Shown here piece by piece: positions 15,716-21,907 of a DNA stretch of 21,907 bases. Under the pieces are notes generated by a model, which saw only the letters and a program-made list of their open reading frames with translations, did not search any database and was not told where the DNA came from. Source of the DNA: Polyangiaceae bacterium (lineage in GTDB: Bacteria > Myxococcota > Polyangia > Polyangiales > Polyangiaceae); NCBI GenBank assembly GCA_025936205.1, contig JAICTU010000098.1:1-21907 (forward strand). The letters are read 5' to 3'. Made by a program: the position numbers and the translations under genes. Position 1 is the stretch's first letter. Each line of letters begins with the position of its first letter.

Positions 15716-15722
15716 CGAAGAT

Positions 15723-16148
15723 TTACGCGCGGCGGGGCTTGCTCTTGCGACGCCGCACGCGGCCGAGCTGAGCTCGATCCACGATCCAGCCTCGGCAGCT
15801 CGGACTCCCGCACAGGCAGGGAATGGCGGAGTCGGCAGGCCAGGCATAGTCGATCGTCAGCTGCTCGCTCGGGCGGACCGTACGCAGCGCGTGCACCCAG
15901 ATCTGCGGCTTGGAGGTCTCGTTCTCTTGCCACTCCAGCAGCTCGCAGTTCGGCTCGCAGCTGTGGTTCAAGTAGCGAAACGGCGCGTGCGGGTCGAGCA
16001 CGCCGAACTCGCCCATGTCCACGACGTAGTCGGGGTCGTAGTCGTCGCTCGTGATGAGCTTGCCCTTCATGTGGCCGATGGCCTGCCGCTTGCGAAAAAG
16101 TTTGCGTGCAAAGAGGCCCTTGCCGACATTCGTCACGCGCAGACTCAT
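15723..16148 (-). CDS. Stand-alone SET-domain protein methyltransferase with post-SET cysteines (141 aa)
   Basis: SET enzymes transfer a methyl group from S-adenosylmethionine to protein lysines. The whole protein is a compact SET fold: SLRVTNVGKGLFARKLFRKRQAIG (2-25), FRYLNHSCEPNCEL (57-70) with the diagnostic NHSC-x-PN, SEQLTIDYAW with the conserved Tyr101, and the post-SET cluster PCLCGSPSCRGWI (Cys111, Cys113, Cys118). Those cysteines can bind zinc together with the Cys of NHSC. The C-terminus is strongly basic (RVRRRKSKPRR). ATG 16148 is preferred because it starts the conserved fold. A TTG at 16277 in the same frame would add 43 residues made largely of S-x-S-x-K repeats, but those codons have low third-position G/C, unlike real genes here. 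gluQ lies upstream on the same strand, 302 bases away. The target protein is unknown. Confidence 0.88.
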   Translation of the reverse strand: MSLRVTNVGKGLFARKLFRKRQAIGHMKGKLITSDDYDPDYVVDMGEFGVLDPHAPFRYLNHSCEPNCELLEWQENETSKPQIWVHALRTVRPSEQLTIDYAWPADSAIPCLCGSPSCRGWIVDRAQLGRVRRRKSKPRRA

Positions 16149-16187
16149 CGAGTCACGCCACTCAGACTTACCGTTGCTGGATCCCGG

Positions 16188-16247
16188 TTTGGCAGATGCC
16201 GATTTGCCAGATACCAATTTATCAGACACCGATTTAGCAGACACCGA
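16188..16247 (-). repeat. Four degenerate 15-bp tandem repeats upstream of SET
   Basis: On the minus strand the units follow tcggtgtctgctaaa, with variants in each copy. Read in the SET frame they give SVSAK, SVSDK, LVSGK, SASAK; read on the plus strand they give pentapeptide-repeat-like ADLPD/TNLSD/TDLAD. Low third-position G/C in the SET frame suggests non-coding DNA. Confidence 0.8.
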
Positions 16248-16304
16248 TCTCGAATCCCAGTCAGTGAGAGAACTCAATCACGAAGCTTTTGCCAGCCGGG
16301 CGTG

Positions 16305-16324
16305 GCCCGGGTGCGCACCCGGGC
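16305..16324. repeat. Perfect 20-bp palindrome
   Basis: Half-site gcccgggtgc followed by its exact reverse complement. It could be a dimeric protein's operator or an RNA hairpin downstream of gluQ; no T-run follows on either strand, so intrinsic termination is doubtful. Confidence 0.7.
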
Positions 16325-16450
16325 AAGATATTCATCGCGCGCTTTCCGTCAAGCTCGAGCGTGCAGATCGCTGCGGCGTGCTTCTTGCCAGCGCGCGGTT
16401 TGTCCGCAGCATGGCTTTCTCTCGGTCCAGATCGAAGCGATGAGCGCGGT

Positions 16451-17401
16451 TCAACTGCGCGCAGCGCGCAAGCGATCGATCTCAGCTTCGGATAACGAAA
16501 CCGGTCTGCGACACAGCTGCCTCAGGTCGTACGCGCTCGCCAGCTCGTGTGCGGTGATCCGCTCGGGGACGTTCAGACCGGCGCTCCTGCCGACCCAACC
16601 GAGGATGGCGCGCGCATCGACGCCGCTCTCGCGCAAGGTTTCGAGGCTCAGATCATCGGCGCGCTTGGCGAGACGGCGGCCGTGCGCATCGAGCACGAGC
16701 GGCACGTGAAACCATCGGGGTTGCGTCAGCCCCAGCGCGTGTTGAAGCAAAATCTGGCGCGGCGTGCTGCTCAGCAGGTCGTCGCCACGAAACACCTCGG
16801 TCACCCCCTGCTCCGCGTCGTCCACCACCACCGCGAGCTGATAGGAGGGCACATTGGTGCGGCTCGAAATGGCAAAGTCGCCGACGTCCGCGCTCACGTC
16901 GACGCTCTGTGGCCCCGCGATGCCATCGCTGAACGAGATCGGGCCCTCGGGGACGCGAAAGCGCAGCGCGCTGCGCCCTGCAGGCGCGCTCCCGGGATCG
17001 AGCCGGCGATCGCGGCAGGTTCCCGGGTAGCGCAGCTCAGTGACTCCGCGCTGCGGCGCCTGCACTGCCTGCTCCAGATCCGCTCGTGTACAGATGCAGC
17101 GATACGCCACACCCATGCGCTCCAAACGGGCGGCCGCTTCGCGCAGTGGCTCCAGGCGCCGTGATTGGTAGAGGACGGGGCCTTCCCATTCGATGCCGAG
17201 CCATTCGAGATCCCGGAACGTGCGCTGCACGTGCTCGGGCCGACAGCGGCTCTGATCCAGATCTTCGAGCCGCAGCAACACGCGCCCACCGCGGCTGCGC
17301 GCCTGAGCCCACGCCAGTGCAAAGGTCCGCGCATGTCCGAGGTGCAGGCGCCCGCTCGGACTCGGCGCGAGCCGACCGACAGGCGCTATTGGCACGTGCA
17401 T
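16451..17401 (-). CDS. gluQ: Glutamyl-Q tRNA(Asp) synthetase (316 aa)
   Basis: Activates glutamate and attaches it to the queuosine base at the wobble position of tRNA(Asp). It is a truncated GluRS paralogue lacking the anticodon-binding domain, and the roughly 310-residue length fits. Start ATG 17401, matching the family N-terminus (PVGRLAPSPSGRLHLGHA); the ribosome-binding site is weak. Motifs: HIGH-like HLGH (20-23), LRLEDLD (43-49), the zinc site Cys102-x-Cys104 with Tyr125 and Cys129 (ELRYPGTC), VDDAEQGVTEVFRGDDLL (193-210), and a KMSKS equivalent RRLAKR (242-247). The zinc residues separate GluQ-RS from true GluRS. Divergent from the SIS-like gene, with 186 bases between starts. Confidence 0.93.
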   Translation of the reverse strand: MHVPIAPVGRLAPSPSGRLHLGHARTFALAWAQARSRGGRVLLRLEDLDQSRCRPEHVQRTFRDLEWLGIEWEGPVLYQSRRLEPLREAAARLERMGVAYRCICTRADLEQAVQAPQRGVTELRYPGTCRDRRLDPGSAPAGRSALRFRVPEGPISFSDGIAGPQSVDVSADVGDFAISSRTNVPSYQLAVVVDDAEQGVTEVFRGDDLLSSTPRQILLQHALGLTQPRWFHVPLVLDAHGRRLAKRADDLSLETLRESGVDARAILGWVGRSAGLNVPERITAHELASAYDLRQLCRRPVSLSEAEIDRLRAARS

Positions 17402-17587
17402 TTCATTTTCGAAATAGCATGTCTGGCGATCGCAATGTGCCGAGTGCCACGGGCGCTGGCAGCGCGGCGTCAATCCGTTGACGTCCCGGCGCCGAGCGGA
17501 GCGTCCGTGCTCCGCGAAGACGCGCGATCCGGCTCGAACCCGGGCAGGCGCGGCCCGGCTTGGCTCAGCTCTTGCTTTGTGGCCGGC

Positions 17588-18136
17588 ATGTCAAATTCCG
17601 CAGACGAGGCTCTTGCCGCTCAGCGCGCGCTGAGCGCGTGCTCGACCGCCGCAACTGTCTCGTGGACTGCGCTCGATCTGCTGGCTTTGGCGGGCCGCTG
17701 CGCAGCGCGCGTGGCGCAGGAGCAATCCCACGAAGTGGAGATCGCCGCGCAGCTCCTGGAGCGCGCCGGTCGCTTGCAGGCGACCGTCTGGATCGCCGGC
17801 GACGCCGCATTCGAGCATGCCGCTCGCCTGGAGAGCACCGGCCAACGCGCGATCGCGATCGTGGATCCCAGCCGTTTGCCTGCCAGCGTCAGCGCGGGCG
17901 ACGTGCTGGTGGTGCTGACCGTGAGCGACATTCCCCTCGGACTGCTGTGCGCGGCTCGGCAGCGGCGCGTCGACACGATCGTGCTCGGCGGCTGCGAACG
18001 GCTCGAGCTCGAGGTGGGCGCGGCCATCTTTGTCGATTGTCGCGACGAGCGCGCCACGGAGCTGACCCACACCTTTATCCTGACGGCGCTGTGCGCGCAG
18101 AGCATCGACTGGGACGAAGCCGAGTCAGCTGCCTGA
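17588..18136 (+). CDS. Degenerate SIS-fold (GmhA-like) protein (182 aa)
   Basis: Probable distant relative of phosphoheptose isomerase or other SIS sugar-phosphate proteins. ATG 17588 is used because homology-like sequence begins soon after; upstream frame overlaps gluQ and looks random. There is no clear Shine-Dalgarno. Residues 49-90 (EVEIAAQLLERAGRLQATVWIAGDAAFEHAARLES) match the helix plus first strand and nucleotide-like loop. GDVLVVLTVSDIPLGLLCAARQRRVDTIVLGG (104-135) matches the SIS signature GDVL-x-x-(S/T)-x-S-G, but the usual STSG serines are replaced by TVSD. The end, ELTHTFILTALCAQSID, resembles the closing helix of GmhA. Loss of the phosphate-binding serines suggests a non-catalytic or altered role. 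The 3' end overlaps the converging glycosyltransferase gene by 12 bases. Confidence 0.6.
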   Translation: MSNSADEALAAQRALSACSTAATVSWTALDLLALAGRCAARVAQEQSHEVEIAAQLLERAGRLQATVWIAGDAAFEHAARLESTGQRAIAIVDPSRLPASVSAGDVLVVLTVSDIPLGLLCAARQRRVDTIVLGGCERLELEVGAAIFVDCRDERATELTHTFILTALCAQSIDWDEAESAA

Positions 18137-18844
18137 TCGCTCCTGTCGGCGGCTGCGCCACCAGCGGCGCGCGATGACGGCGCTCACCACCAGCACGTGA
18201 TAGGGCCTGAGCCCGCTTTGCTCGTCGGCGTAGATCGGACGCACGGGCGCCTCGACCACGCGGCAGCGCGCGGTGGCGAGCATGCCCAGCAAGTCGTTCG
18301 GGTAGCCGTAGCGCGGCCAGAGCTCGTGCAGGGGCAGACGCTGCGCGGCGCGCGCGGAGAGCACGGTGAAGCCGCACTGGCAATCGTCCACGGCGAGCGA
18401 CGTCGCCCGCCGGGTCAAGGCCGAGAGCAGCTCGCCGCCGAGCCGCCGCGTGAACGGCATGCGCCGCGCCTTGGGGTGCACGAAGCGATTGCCCTTCGCG
18501 TAGTCGGCGCCGCCGGCCCAGACCCGTGCCAGCAGCGCGGGCAGATCCTCGGCGTCCATCTGGTCGTCCGCGGCCATCACCGTGAGCAGGTCCACGCCAT
18601 CCTCCAGGGCCTGCTGGTAGCCCGTGGCAATGGCGGCACCCACGCCACGGTTCTCGGCATGGCGCAAGACGCGCACGCGCGGATCTCCGGTGCCCGCCGC
18701 GCGCTCGGCGGTCGCGTCGTCGCTGGCGTCATCGACCACGTAGATCGAGTCCAGATATGGCGGCAATTTTTGCAGCATCCGCCCTATCAGGCGTTCCTCT
18801 CGATAAGCCGGAATGATCACCGCCACGCGCGCGCCCTGCCACAT
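18125..18844 (-). CDS. GT2-family glycosyltransferase, polyprenyl-phosphate type (239 aa)
   Basis: GT-A enzyme moving a sugar from a nucleotide donor, probably to a polyprenyl phosphate (dolichol-phosphate-mannose-synthase-like); donor and acceptor are not deducible. ATG 18844 follows AGAGGGG by 8 bases. Motifs: VAVIIPAYREE (7-17), IYVVDDASDDAT (34-45), NRGVGAAIATGYQQA (65-79), MAADDQMD (90-97) as the metal-binding DXD-like site, KGNRF (117-121), and DDCQCGFTVLS (153-163) with RYGYPNDLL (178-186). The C-terminus ends in a short hydrophobic piece and a basic tail (ARRWWRSRRQ) but no true membrane anchor, so it is likely peripheral at the inner membrane. The rhodanese gene is 83 bases upstream on the same strand. 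Confidence 0.88.
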   Translation of the reverse strand: MWQGARVAVIIPAYREERLIGRMLQKLPPYLDSIYVVDDASDDATAERAAGTGDPRVRVLRHAENRGVGAAIATGYQQALEDGVDLLTVMAADDQMDAEDLPALLARVWAGGADYAKGNRFVHPKARRMPFTRRLGGELLSALTRRATSLAVDDCQCGFTVLSARAAQRLPLHELWPRYGYPNDLLGMLATARCRVVEAPVRPIYADEQSGLRPYHVLVVSAVIARRWWRSRRQERSGS

Positions 18845-18927
18845 GGCTCAACCCCTCTGCACGCGCAGGATCGCCCCACCCGCCGCACCGGCGCGAGAAG
18901 GGAGTACCGGATCGAGTCGATCGCCCA

Positions 18928-19392
18928 TCATCGGCGCGGCGCACGCAGCCCAGCACGCAGCCCGGCATAGCTGAGCGCCGGCTCTGGTTCGCCCAGCTCG
19001 ACCTGGAGCCCGAGCTCACGCCAACCCGGCAGATGGCGCCCAAATGCATCACGCGCGCCCTCGAAACCATATTTCAGCTCGACCAGGCGCCTGTAGCCCA
19101 GCTCCCGCAAGCGCTGCACCGCCGCGTGCGAACGACTCCCCGAGCGGCAGCCGATGATCAGGGGCTCGGTGGTACCGAATGACGATTGCATCACGATTGC
19201 AAATTCGAAATTCGGCACCAGTCGGTCTCCCTCGGCCCGCTGCCAAGGCACGTTGCACGCCCCCGGAGGGTGACCCAATGCAAATTCGGGTTCGCTCCGG
19301 ACGTCGACGTAAGTATACCCATGTTCGAGTAATTCTCGAGCTTGGTCCGGAGCCACGAGCAGCCCGTTTGAAAGCCCTTCAGCCACAACCAC
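18928..19392 (-). CDS. Single-domain rhodanese-like sulfurtransferase (154 aa)
   Basis: Carries sulfane sulfur on a catalytic cysteine; small cytosolic protein. GTG 19392 or the second in-frame GTG (19386) is the start; GGA precedes both. Conserved features: TYVDVRSEPEFALGHPPGACNVPW (27-50), which is the CH2A region with the D-V-R-x-x-x-E-F-x-x-G-H pattern, and the active loop GCRSGSRSHAAV with Cys82, a six-residue loop typical of sulfur rather than phosphate substrates. YGFEGARDAFGRHLPGW closes the domain. The C-terminus holds a duplicated GLRA, from a 12-bp direct repeat. Possibly co-transcribed with the downstream glycosyltransferase, though no functional link is obvious. Divergent from RNase J. 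Confidence 0.88.
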   Translation of the reverse strand: MVVAEGLSNGLLVAPDQARELLEHGYTYVDVRSEPEFALGHPPGACNVPWQRAEGDRLVPNFEFAIVMQSSFGTTEPLIIGCRSGSRSHAAVQRLRELGYRRLVELKYGFEGARDAFGRHLPGWRELGLQVELGEPEPALSYAGLRAGLRAPRR

Positions 19393-19465
19393 GTTCCAAT
19401 TTTCCGGATCTGATCCATATCACTTTGCGCCAGCCGATGTCGCACGGGACCTCGTTGTTGCGGCT

Positions 19466-19495
19466 CGTGCTAATCCCAGCCGTGCTAATCCCCGT
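19466..19495 (+). repeat. 15-bp direct repeat upstream of RNase J
   Basis: Two adjacent 15-bp units sharing cgtgctaatccc, ending 15 bases before the GTG start. As an element in a divergent promoter region it could bind a regulator or influence the mRNA leader of rnj. Confidence 0.6.
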
Positions 19496-19510
19496 GAGAG
19501 TTCGGTTGCG

Positions 19511-21160
19511 GTGACTACTCTGCGCATCGTGCCCCTCGGCGGGCTCGGCGAGGTCGGCATGAACTGCCTGGCCCTGGAGACCGACGAGGACCTGGTGGTC
19601 GTCGATTGCGGCATCACCTTCCCGGAGGATAACTACGGGGTGGAGCTGCTGCACCCCGACTTCAGCTACCTGTTCGAGCGCGCCGAGAAGGTCCGTGGCG
19701 TGTTCCTCACCCACGGGCACGAAGATCACATCGGCGCCCTGCCCTTCCTGTTGCAGCGGCTCAACGTGCCGGTCTGGGGCCCCGCGCACGCGCTCAAGCT
19801 GGCGCTGCGCCGCGTACGCGATCGCGTGGGAGACGAGCGGCAGCTGAAGGTCGACTTTCGCCCCGCCGTGCCGGGCGAGCGCTACGCGGTCGGCTCGTTT
19901 CAGATCGAGCCGGTGCGCGTCTCGCACTCGATCATCGAGGCCACCGCGCTGTTCATCCAGACACCGGCCGGGAACGTCGTCCACAGCGGTGACTTCAAGT
20001 TCGATCCCAAGCCGCCGGACGGGCAGCCCACGGACGAGCAGCGTCTCGCCGAGCTCGGTGCAGAGGGCGTGGACCTGCTGCTCAGCGACAGCACCAACGT
20101 GGACAACCGCAGCGAGGCAGGCTCCGAGAGCGGCGTCGCCGACACGCTGGAAGAGCTGATCAGCGGAACGCGCGAGCGCGTGATCGTGGGGCTGTTCTCC
20201 AGCAACATCCAGCGGCTGATCAGCCTGGGCGAGATCGCCAAGAAGACGGGCCGCCGCATCGCCCTGCTCGGGCGCAGCCTGCGCACACACGTGGAGACGG
20301 CGCACGACCTCGGGCACCTGGCGTGGAACAGCGACCAGCGCCTCACGAATGAAGAGCTGCCGACCTGTCCCCCCTCCGCGGTCCTGGTGCTGGCCGGCGG
20401 CACGCAGGCGGAGATGGGTTCGGCGCTGTTTCGCCTGTCCGAGGGCGAGCACCCCGCGATCCGCCTGGGCGCGGGCGACCGCGTGATCCTGTCGAGCCGC
20501 GTGATCCCGGGCAACGACCGGCGCGTTTCGCGCATGCTCAGCCATCTGCTGCGGCTGGAGGTGGATCTGCATACCCACTGGACGCAGCGCGAGCTGCACA
20601 CCAGCGGCCACGCGAACCGGAGCGAGCTCGAACACATGTTCGAGCTATTGCGGCCGCGCGCCTTCATTCCCGTGCACGGCGCGCGGCACCACCTGCACAA
20701 TCACGCGCTGCTCGCCTCCGAGTGCGGCGTCCCCGAGTGTCTCGTGATCGAAAATGGTCAGGTCGCGGGGCTGTGCGGCGGCAAGCTGGAGAGGCTCGAG
20801 CGGGTGAAGAGCGGCCGCATCGCGCTCGACCTGGGCAAGGAACCCCTCAGCGGCGAGGTGCTCCGGCAGCGCGCGATGCTCGGACAACGAGGCGTCGCTG
20901 AGCTCTACGTTGTGCTGGATGGCGAAGGCGCACTGCGCGCTTCGCCCCAGCTCTCGATCTGGGGCGTGGCCACCTTCGACGAGCCCGACGCCTCGCGCGA
21001 GCTGGCGCGTGAGACCGAAAAGCTGCTTCAGAGCCAGTCCAAGCACTGGCAGCGCCGCGGCCGCGACATGGCCGATGAGCTCGAGAAGTTCCTGGGCTGG
21101 AAGCTGGAGCGCCTGATCGGCCGCCGGCCGCACATCTCGGTGCGCATCAGCCGGATCTGA
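19511..21160 (+). CDS. rnj: Ribonuclease J (549 aa)
   Basis: Metallo-beta-lactamase/beta-CASP nuclease with 5'-3' exo- and endoribonuclease activity in mRNA decay and rRNA maturation. Start GTG 19511, giving the family N-terminus LRIVPLGGLGEVGMN; the ribosome-binding site is poor. Zinc ligands: HGHEDH (68-73), His139 in RVSHSI, Asp161 in HSGDFKFDP, and His389 in IPVHG. beta-CASP motifs: LLLSDSTNVDN (189-199), GLFSSNIQR (227-235), LSSRVIPGN (327-335) and HTSGHANRSEL (363-373). The C-terminal domain ends SISRI-like in RRPHISVRISRI. Full length for the family and all catalytic residues present. RNase J in a proteobacterium-like background is common in deltaproteobacteria and Myxococcota, where RNase E systems vary. 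Confidence 0.96.
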   Translation: MTTLRIVPLGGLGEVGMNCLALETDEDLVVVDCGITFPEDNYGVELLHPDFSYLFERAEKVRGVFLTHGHEDHIGALPFLLQRLNVPVWGPAHALKLALRRVRDRVGDERQLKVDFRPAVPGERYAVGSFQIEPVRVSHSIIEATALFIQTPAGNVVHSGDFKFDPKPPDGQPTDEQRLAELGAEGVDLLLSDSTNVDNRSEAGSESGVADTLEELISGTRERVIVGLFSSNIQRLISLGEIAKKTGRRIALLGRSLRTHVETAHDLGHLAWNSDQRLTNEELPTCPPSAVLVLAGGTQAEMGSALFRLSEGEHPAIRLGAGDRVILSSRVIPGNDRRVSRMLSHLLRLEVDLHTHWTQRELHTSGHANRSELEHMFELLRPRAFIPVHGARHHLHNHALLASECGVPECLVIENGQVAGLCGGKLERLERVKSGRIALDLGKEPLSGEVLRQRAMLGQRGVAELYVVLDGEGALRASPQLSIWGVATFDEPDASRELARETEKLLQSQSKHWQRRGRDMADELEKFLGWKLERLIGRRPHISVRISRI

Positions 21161-21190
21161 GCTCGCGAACCTCCGGCCAGGCCCGATAGC

Positions 21191-21907
21191 TCAGCTCGCG
21201 GCGTCGAACGCGTGCGCCTCGACGGCGAGCCTGCGCCAGGCCGGACTGATGGGGCGCCCGCGCGAGCGGAGCTGCGCCAGCTTGAAGCCGTGCTTGTTCG
21301 ACAGCGCACGCAACGTGATCAAGGTGTCTTCCTGCAGATCGCGGCCGAGGCTGGTGTGCTCGTAGCGATGCTCCAGCGCGAGCATCATCGTTTCAGCCAT
21401 ACACGCAAAGGCGACGCCCGGCGGACAACCAAAATGCCAGCCCAGGTCGGGCTTGCCGGGTACCTCCACCACGCCGCCGTCCATCACGAGCACGTCCTGG
21501 CGGGCGTACAGATCGGCGCCGGCGTTGGGCGGCCGCGACAGGTCGCAGACCACGGTCCCCGGCCGCACCATGTCCGAGGTGAGGAGCACTTCCGGGCTGC
21601 TGGTCACGAGAAACACGAGATCCGACTGCTGCACGGCGCCCGCGAGATCCGTGGTCCAGCGGATGGGCAGCGAGCGAACCCGCTCCAAGATCTCCAGCTC
21701 CGCGGCGGGGCTCAGGCTCGTCACCGCATCGCGCTTGGACAGCTCCTGGTCGCTCGCCAGCAGGCTCAAGCCGTTGGCCAGCGTGCCCGTGGCGTATTCC
21801 ATCTCCTGACGGCGACGCCCGAGCTGGCGCATCATCTGCGCCAGCACCACGGCATATCGGCTGCGCATCTGCGCTGGGTCCTTGCCGCGGCTGACCAAGG
21901 TCAGATC
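21191..21907 (-). CDS. COG5322-type dehydrogenase / acyl-ACP-reductase-like protein, N-terminus beyond window edge
   Basis: The frame stays open to the last base, reading DLTLVSRGKD from the edge; DLTLVSR looks like the second strand of a Rossmann fold, so the glycine loop and everything before it are outside. Visible parts: QQSDLVFLVTSSPEVL, VRPGTVVCDLSRPPNAG, DVLVMDGGVVEVPGKPDLGWHFGCPPGVAFACMAETMMLALEHRYE, and SLGRDLQEDTLITLRALSNKHGFKLAQLRS. This series is the hallmark of COG5322 proteins, which include cyanobacterial long-chain acyl-ACP reductase (making fatty aldehydes) and uncharacterised amino-acid or quinate/shikimate-like dehydrogenases. FACMAETM carries the Cys position proposed as catalytic in acyl-ACP reductases. 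Actual reaction here is uncertain. Convergent with RNase J, 30 bases apart. Confidence 0.75.
   Translation of the reverse strand, partial: DLTLVSRGKDPAQMRSRYAVVLAQMMRQLGRRRQEMEYATGTLANGLSLLASDQELSKRDAVTSLSPAAELEILERVRSLPIRWTTDLAGAVQQSDLVFLVTSSPEVLLTSDMVRPGTVVCDLSRPPNAGADLYARQDVLVMDGGVVEVPGKPDLGWHFGCPPGVAFACMAETMMLALEHRYEHTSLGRDLQEDTLITLRALSNKHGFKLAQLRSRGRPISPAWRRLAVEAHAFDAAS

Larger units (their letters stand above)
14606..15722. other. 1.1-kb stretch without a convincing gene
   Basis: Both flanking genes are on the minus strand, so this is the leader side of the regulator gene and the downstream side of the SET gene. Open frames exist on both strands but are Arg/Ser/Ala-rich, lack motifs and do not show the strong third-position G/C of the neighbours. 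The stretch contains AT-richer islands around 14800-14870 and 15545-15575, two tttgac words 19 bases apart (14841, 14860), a perfect hairpin at 15319-15336 and a 15-bp tandem array at 15656-15715. No tRNA-like cloverleaf was found. Confidence 0.55.
16149..16450. other. 302-bp gap between gluQ and the SET gene
   Basis: Contains the 15-bp repeat array (16188-16247), a perfect 20-bp palindrome (16305-16324) and a possible 24-codon minus-strand ORF (16335 to 16261, starting MNILPGCAPG, with GGAAAG 7 bases before its ATG). That frame also stays open upstream without a start codon. I see no family resemblance in it and do not call it a gene. The region probably carries the SET gene's promoter. Confidence 0.5.

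Noticed and set aside
16261..16335. 24-codon minus-strand leader peptide ahead of the SET gene
   Set aside because: Plausible start and spacing, but too short to judge and partly made of the palindrome; kept as a note in the gap entry.
17525..17550. Minus-strand GGTTCGAGCC resembling a tRNA T-arm
   Set aside because: The stem is only four pairs and no matching D-arm, anticodon arm or acceptor stem surrounds it.
19379..20635. 418-codon minus-strand frame opposite RNase J
   Set aside because: Shadow of the rnj coding sequence; no protein-family features.

Overview
The window is GC-rich, with very high G/C at third codon positions. Proteins are rich in Ala, Arg and Pro, and there are several large lipoproteins or secreted proteins of unknown function and long gene-poor gaps. 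Together with RNase J, a CdaA-type diadenylate cyclase in an otherwise Gram-negative-looking gene set, FecR-like envelope proteins and a bacterial SET protein, this suggests a Myxococcota (Polyangia-like) chromosome. That assignment is an inference from style and content; no rRNA or marker gene in the window proves it. I see no tRNA, rRNA, CRISPR array, insertion sequence or prophage gene.

Left part (1-6388): a HAD-family purine-type 5'-nucleotidase cut by the left edge; a convergent Tat/lipoprotein intradiol dioxygenase; a divergent NamZ/DUF1343 exo-muramidase; a 650-bp gene-free gap with a triple 16-bp repeat; then a DUF692 (MNIO) iron enzyme followed by its usual DUF2063 partner. This last pair is the signature of peptide (RiPP) thioamide/oxazolone-type cysteine modification, but I find no precursor peptide next to it.

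Middle (6462-13745): folP, cdaA and cdaR overlap by 4 bases each (ATGA) and follow the MNIO pair on the same strand, so all five genes could share a transcript. CdaA makes c-di-AMP and CdaR (YbbR) is its usual membrane partner; glmM, the common third gene, is absent. After them come a cysteine-containing lipoprotein of unknown function and a secreted FecR-like protein (both minus). Divergent from the latter is a single-pass membrane protein with a Pro/Ala-rich N-terminus and a possible beta-propeller-like outer part.

Right part (13895-21907): an OmpR-type regulator whose receiver domain has lost its phosphorylation residues; about 1.1 kb without a convincing gene; a small stand-alone SET-domain methyltransferase with a post-SET cysteine cluster; glutamyl-Q tRNA(Asp) synthetase; a degenerate SIS-fold protein; a GT2 glycosyltransferase and a rhodanese (both minus); ribonuclease J; and the C-terminal part of a COG5322-type dehydrogenase / acyl-ACP-reductase-like protein cut by the right edge.

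A recurring oddity is short tandem repeats of period 15 with unrelated sequences (left edge, downstream of the SET gene, upstream of the SET gene, upstream of RNase J). The items most worth a second look are the precursor-less MNIO pair, the SET gene with its flanking 15-bp repeats, and the phosphorylation-deficient response regulator.
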